In this document: piece after piece, positions 7,143-8,995 of the stretch
How the letters are laid out: every line of letters begins with the position of its first letter
How positions within the stretch are numbered: the first letter of the stretch is position 1
Source of the DNA: Bacillota bacterium
Lineage (GTDB): Bacteria > Bacillota > Sulfobacillia > JAJZYS01 > JAJYTV01
Length of the DNA: 8,995 nt
Direction of reading: 5' to 3'
Assembly (NCBI GenBank): GCA_021806845.1
Contig: JAKAPV010000116.1
Coordinates: 1-8,995 of the forward strand
The notes under the pieces: generated by a model
The model's input: only the letters and a program-made list of their open reading frames with translations
Told to the model about the DNA's origin: nothing
Database searches by the model: none
Program-made: the position numbers and the translations under genes

Positions 7143-7418
7143 ATGGACGAAGCGCTGACGCTGGAGGAGATCTGGAGGCGCTGCGCCAGCCTGGAGCAGC
7201 GTTTGCGCCGCAAGGGGCCGTCCTATCAGCCGTTTCCTGGCGTTTTGGAGTTTCGCGGCGTGGCGGTGGTCAGCGGGGCGGATTTTCGCCAGCAGCCGAC
7301 TCGGCCGCTAGTGGCGGCGGTACTGCAGCGCCTGCTCTCGGCGGCGCAGCGGTCACTGGACTTCGAGGCGCAAGTCGAGATCCTGGAACTCATGCAAGAC
7401 CTCGAAGACCTGCCCTGA
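7143..7418 (+). CDS. Hypothetical protein, 91 residues
   Basis: I do not recognise this protein. It begins at ATG 7143, 4 bases after the coxM stop, with no strong ribosome binding site, so it probably depends on translation from coxM. A predicted N-terminal helix (LTLEEIWRRCASLEQRLRRKG) leads into a Pro/Phe/Gly-rich middle (YQPFPGVLEFRGVAVVSG), then a long C-terminal helix from about residue 55 that becomes strongly acidic (EAQVEILELMQDLEDLP). There is no signal peptide, membrane segment or Cys cluster. It is the last gene before a strong hairpin, so it belongs to the coxS-coxM transcript. Being acidic and helical it could be a small partner or regulator, but that is conjecture. The open frame, position and typical codon use support it as a real gene. 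Confidence 0.7.
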   Translation: MDEALTLEEIWRRCASLEQRLRRKGPSYQPFPGVLEFRGVAVVSGADFRQQPTRPLVAAVLQRLLSAAQRSLDFEAQVEILELMQDLEDLP

Positions 7419-7431
7419 CGCAAGGCGCGCA

Positions 7432-7463
7432 AAGGTCCCGGCCGCAGTCGCGGCCGGGACCTT
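7432..7463. terminator. Perfect 14-bp hairpin between convergent genes
   Basis: AAGGTCCCGGCCGC (7432-7445) and GCGGCCGGGACCTT (7450-7463) pair completely around an AGTC loop. It starts 14 bases after the 91-residue gene and lies 41 bases beyond the end of the EAL gene on the other strand. The A:T closing pairs give a short T stretch in both directions (TTGCTT on +, TTTG on -), so it probably ends transcription from both sides. Confidence 0.8.
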
Positions 7464-7503
7464 GCTTATGAGTGCGGTGCCGCCGCTTAGATGCGGTCGG
7501 CGA

Positions 7504-8283
7504 TTAAACCATGGCCGCGACCGCGGCACCGAAATCGGATGCGGGGGAACCGGATTCGGACGCAGCAGGAGTTGCGGATGCTCTGATGGCGGAGCGAAGC
7601 TGGCTGAGGCGGTACCGGTCCGGGATGAGCTCGGGCCGCCCGAGGTAGTAGCCTTGGCCGTATTGGAAGCCGGCGTTGATTACTGCGGAAAGATCCTCTG
7701 CGGTTTCGATGCCCTCAGCGACGATGGAGAGGCCGTGTTCGTTCGCGAGCTTCGCGAGATTTTGTGCAACGGTGAAACGGCGCGGGTCGGAGGCAATGCC
7801 CTGGATGATGCCGCGGTCAACCTTGAGGCCGGAGGGGCTAATGTCGAGCAGTCTTGAAAGGTTGGCATGGCTGACCCCATAGTCGTCCAAGTACAGCGAC
7901 AACCCATCTCGCTGCAACTTTTCGACAGTACGCTTGTCCACATTGCGCGCCTCGTTGATCTCAAGCACGAGGTGGGGGTAGCACGCGGAGTCGATCGGGT
8001 AACGCACGTCTCCGTTCAGGAAGAGCACTTCCTTGTAGCGGAGGTGGCGACGGGCCGCCTGCAAGGCCAGTTCCCGAGCACGATACTCCAGAGCCTCCGC
8101 CCAGCCCTCGCGGCGTGCGCGACGGAAGAGCGCCGGAGGGTTGACGTTGTTTCCCCCCGGGCCGCGAAGCAGTGCTTCGAAGCCGTGGACGTTGCCAGTC
8201 CGAAGATTGAGGACCGGCTGCAGGGCGGCCGTCAGCTCGGTGAGATCGATCGTGGGCTCTGCGGCTACGCGGAAAGTGGCCAT
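7504..8283 (-). CDS. Stand-alone EAL-domain protein (cyclic-di-GMP phosphodiesterase type)
   Basis: A 259-residue protein that is almost entirely one EAL domain, with no sensor or GGDEF domain. EAL domains hydrolyse cyclic-di-GMP to pGpG. Residues matching catalytic positions: E36 (FEALLRG), N90 (LFLNGD), E108 and E111 (LVLEINE), D133-D134 (LYLDDYG), K154 (LKVDRG), E190 and E193 (VAEGIET) and Q210 (YGQGYYLGRP). The loop normally reading DFGTGYSS instead reads DYGVSHAN (134-141), a region known to matter for dimerisation and metal binding, so activity is uncertain and it may bind cyclic-di-GMP without cutting it. The last 20 or so residues are Ala/Ser-rich and probably disordered. ATG 8283 is chosen because GGAGG (8291-8295) lies 7 bases upstream; an ATG at 8322 has no such site. 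It follows four micro-protein genes on the same strand, so it is likely in their transcript. Confidence 0.9.
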   Translation of the reverse strand: MATFRVAAEPTIDLTELTAALQPVLNLRTGNVHGFEALLRGPGGNNVNPPALFRRARREGWAEALEYRARELALQAARRHLRYKEVLFLNGDVRYPIDSACYPHLVLEINEARNVDKRTVEKLQRDGLSLYLDDYGVSHANLSRLLDISPSGLKVDRGIIQGIASDPRRFTVAQNLAKLANEHGLSIVAEGIETAEDLSAVINAGFQYGQGYYLGRPELIPDRYRLSQLRSAIRASATPAASESGSPASDFGAAVAAMV

Positions 8284-8290
8284 AAGTGTA

Positions 8291-8295
8291 CCTCC
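8291..8295 (-). promoter_or_regulatory. Ribosome binding site of the EAL gene
   Basis: On the - strand GGAGG lies 7 bases before the ATG at 8283 and decides that start over the in-frame ATG at 8322. Confidence 0.8.
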
Positions 8296-8304
8296 ATGGG
8301 TGCG

Positions 8305-8321
8305 TGCGGAGTCGCTCCGCA
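8305..8321 (-). promoter_or_regulatory. Intercistronic hairpin between peptide array and EAL gene
   Basis: TGCGGAG and CTCCGCA form a 7-bp stem with a 3-base loop (CGA on the - strand) in the 49-base gap between the last peptide gene and the EAL gene. There is no T tract, so full termination is unlikely; partial attenuation, RNA processing or 3'-end protection of the peptide message are possible. Confidence 0.4.
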
Positions 8322-8332
8322 AGTCTTGGGAG

Positions 8333-8506
8333 CTAGAGGAGGCCTGGATCGGCGGGGCGGCAGCTGGCGTCGGGTCGGACGTGAACTACGTAACGGGAGG
8401 TGTCGGTGCGCGGAGAGCCTGAAGGCGCCCCGATGGCGGACGTGATAGCGAGAGCCGGAGCGACGAGTGTGGTAGCAGCGACGACGGTCTCAACGATTCC
8501 CTTCAT
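8333..8506 (-). CDS. Exported micro-protein, array copy 4 (divergent), 57 residues
   Basis: A small gene of 57 codons. AAGGAGG (8514-8520) lies exactly 7 bases before its ATG, and the start is 23 bases after the stop of copy 3. The protein begins MKGIVE, continues as a hydrophobic stretch to about residue 27 with possible signal-peptidase sites after PALA and AIGA, then has SRYVVHVRPDAS and ends CRPADPGLL. At DNA level it no longer resembles the other copies, yet it keeps their plan: basic start, I-V-E/D, P-x-LAIT, A-P-S, R/H-Y-V, a single Cys, and a C-x-P-x-D-P-G-x-L terminus. That conserved plan is the main evidence that it is a real gene. The function is unknown; an exported signal peptide precursor is my leading idea, and a small membrane-active toxin the main alternative. 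Confidence 0.75.
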   Translation of the reverse strand: MKGIVETVVAATTLVAPALAITSAIGAPSGSPRTDTSRYVVHVRPDASCRPADPGLL

Positions 8507-8513
8507 GGGAAGA

Positions 8514-8520
8514 CCTCCTT
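8514..8520 (-). promoter_or_regulatory. Ribosome binding site of array copy 4
   Basis: AAGGAGG on the - strand, 7 bases before the ATG at 8506; a consensus site that sets the start and argues that this short frame is translated. Confidence 0.8.
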
Positions 8521-8529
8521 GGTGCGGTC

Positions 8530-8688
8530 TTACAGGGTGCCGGGGTCATCGGGAGCGCAGGCGGAAGCGACGTAGTGGGCGTGGTTGGCGGTGGCGGCGA
8601 CGGTGGGAGCGGCTGCGGACGCAGTGATGGCCAGCACGGGAACGGCGACGAGCGCGGCAGTGATCAGGACTTCAACGATACGGCGCAT
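8530..8688 (-). CDS. Exported micro-protein, array copy 3, 52 residues
   Basis: A 52-codon gene with AGGAGG (8697-8702) 8 bases before its ATG. It begins MRRIVEVLIT, so two arginines precede a hydrophobic core ending near VPVLAITASAAA, which looks like a Sec signal peptide with A-x-A cleavage options at residues 24-27. The remaining part is short: a Thr/Ala linker, ANHAHYVA, then SACAPDDPGTL to the stop. It lacks a five-residue linker (KLSPN in copy 2) between HYVA and SACAPDD, yet both flanking blocks are unchanged. The last 38 bases, including the stop, are identical to those of copy 2. Tandem position, 24 bases after copy 2, implies one transcript. Function unknown. Confidence 0.82.
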   Translation of the reverse strand: MRRIVEVLITAALVAVPVLAITASAAAPTVAATANHAHYVASACAPDDPGTL

Positions 8689-8696
8689 GCGGTATA

Positions 8697-8702
8697 CCTC
8701 CT
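8697..8702 (-). promoter_or_regulatory. Ribosome binding site of array copy 3
   Basis: AGGAGG on the - strand, 8 bases before the ATG at 8688. The sequence around it repeats almost exactly ahead of copy 2. Confidence 0.8.
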
Positions 8703-8712
8703 CGAAGTCGTC

Positions 8713-8886
8713 TTACAGGGTGCCGGGGTCATCGGGAGCGCAGGCGGAATTGGGCGAGAGCTTGGCTGCCACATAATGGGCGTGGTTAGTGGCCGCGGCA
8801 CTGGGAGTGGCTGTGGACACAGTGATGGCCAGAGAGGGGACGATAAGGAGCGCGGCAGCGATCAAGCTGTCAACGAAACGGCGCAT
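8713..8886 (-). CDS. Exported micro-protein, array copy 2, 57 residues
   Basis: A 57-codon gene. AGGAGG (8895-8900) is 8 bases before ATG 8886; an in-frame GTG at 8895 overlaps that site and is therefore rejected as the start. MRRFVDSL leads into a hydrophobic core (IAAALLIVPSLA) followed by ITVSTATPSAAA, a Sec-like signal with several A-x-A-type sites. The exported part would be about 25-35 residues: ATNHAHYVAAKLSPNSACAPDDPGTL covers it, given here in two blocks as NHAHYVA and SACAPDDPGTL joined by AKLSPN. There is one Cys and it lies nine residues from the end. No membrane anchor follows the signal. It is not recognised as any named family; exported signal precursor or small secreted effector are both possible. 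Confidence 0.82.
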   Translation of the reverse strand: MRRFVDSLIAAALLIVPSLAITVSTATPSAAATNHAHYVAAKLSPNSACAPDDPGTL

Positions 8887-8894
8887 TCGGTACA

Positions 8895-8900
8895 CCTCCT
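8895..8900 (-). promoter_or_regulatory. Ribosome binding site of array copy 2
   Basis: AGGAGG on the - strand, 8 bases before ATG 8886, in a 24-base gap after the stop of copy 1. It rules out the overlapping GTG at 8895 as start. Confidence 0.8.
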
Positions 8901-8910
8901 CGAAGTCGTA

Positions 8911-8995
8911 TTACAGGGTGCCGGGGTCATCCGGAGCGCAGGCGGAGCTGGGCGAGAGCGTAGCTGCAACGTAATGGGCGTGGTTAGTGGCCGCG
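8911..8995 (-). CDS. Exported micro-protein, array copy 1, 3' part only
   Basis: The last 27 codons of another copy; its start and signal region lie beyond the right edge. The visible part is AATNHAHYVAATLSP, then SSACAPDDPGTL and a stop, 24 bases before the start of copy 2. It differs from copy 2 in only a few positions, most of them synonymous (GTT/GTG, TAC/TAT, CCG/CCC). The array therefore extends at least this far upstream, and its promoter and any further copies are outside the window. Confidence 0.78.
   Translation of the reverse strand, partial: AATNHAHYVAATLSPSSACAPDDPGTL

Larger units (their letters stand above)
8691..8995. repeat. Tandem repeat, 198-bp period, covering array copies 1 and 2
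   Basis: Bases 8691-8797 recur with few changes at 8889-8995, an offset of 198 bases, which equals one 57-codon gene plus stop plus 24-base spacer. A 38-base stretch at 8528-8565 is also identical to 8711-8748, and nearly so to 8909-8946, marking copy 3. The repeats are gene duplications, not CRISPR or an insertion sequence. Confidence 0.85.

Noticed and set aside
8284..8322. EAL protein starting at the ATG at 8322
   Set aside because: It would include the hairpin and the ribosome binding site of the ATG at 8283 in coding sequence, and has no site of its own.
8528..8946. A 38-base near-identical repeat that might suggest CRISPR or a mobile element
   Set aside because: The repeats are spaced 183 and 198 bases apart, include stop codons and C-terminal codons of the micro-genes, and have no short unique spacers or transposase.
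8400..8974. Three + strand frames across the peptide array, two of which resemble each other
   Set aside because: Their similarity is the mirror of the - strand repeats. They lack ribosome binding sites, and synonymous change patterns and the copy 4 match exist only in the - strand frame.
8333..8995. Array proteins as classical AgrD autoinducer precursors
   Set aside because: They have Sec-like signals with A-x-A sites and no amphipathic AgrD leader, the region after the Cys is only eight residues, and no AgrB is visible. The lone Cys is noted but not enough.

Overview
The window is about two-thirds G+C, densely coding, and uses strong AGGAGG-type ribosome binding sites with frequent GTG starts. 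With a Gram-positive-like MurA and tandem secreted micro-proteins, this suggests a high-GC member of the Bacillota (Thermaerobacter/Symbiobacterium/Limnochorda-like). That placement is inference from style and gene content; no rRNA or other marker is present.

Layout. (1) 1-1038, + strand: 3' part of a murA-family gene (peptidoglycan precursor synthesis). (2) 1069-3986, + strand: a tight run of acetyl-CoA acetyltransferase, 3-hydroxybutyryl-CoA dehydrogenase, moaC (molybdopterin synthesis) and a Nudix hydrolase, with a 1-base overlap, a 17-base gap and a 4-base gap. The first two catalyse consecutive steps of C4 acyl-CoA metabolism. (3) 4079-5629, - strand: an acetamidase/formamidase and, upstream of it, mogA (late molybdenum-cofactor synthesis), convergent with the Nudix gene. 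(4) 5760-7418, + strand: coxS-like [2Fe-2S] and coxM-like FAD subunits of a molybdenum hydroxylase, overlapping by 4 bases, then an unrecognised 91-residue protein and a perfect 14-bp hairpin. No catalytic large subunit (coxL/xdhA) is in the window. The cofactor genes on either side fit a molybdoenzyme locus.

(5) 7504-8995, - strand: the most unusual part. Reading leftward from the right edge there are four tandem micro-genes of 52-57 codons (the first cut by the window edge), each with its own ribosome binding site, about 24 bases apart, followed after 49 bases by a stand-alone EAL-domain (cyclic-di-GMP phosphodiesterase-type) protein. Each complete micro-protein has a Sec-like hydrophobic N-terminus, a conserved His/Arg-Tyr-Val block, and a C-terminus of the form C-x-P-x-D-P-G-x-L ending at the stop codon. 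Nucleotide differences in the best conserved block are all synonymous, so the array is translated and under selection. It looks like an undescribed family of exported peptides, possibly signals, linked to a cyclic-di-GMP protein. The function is inference.
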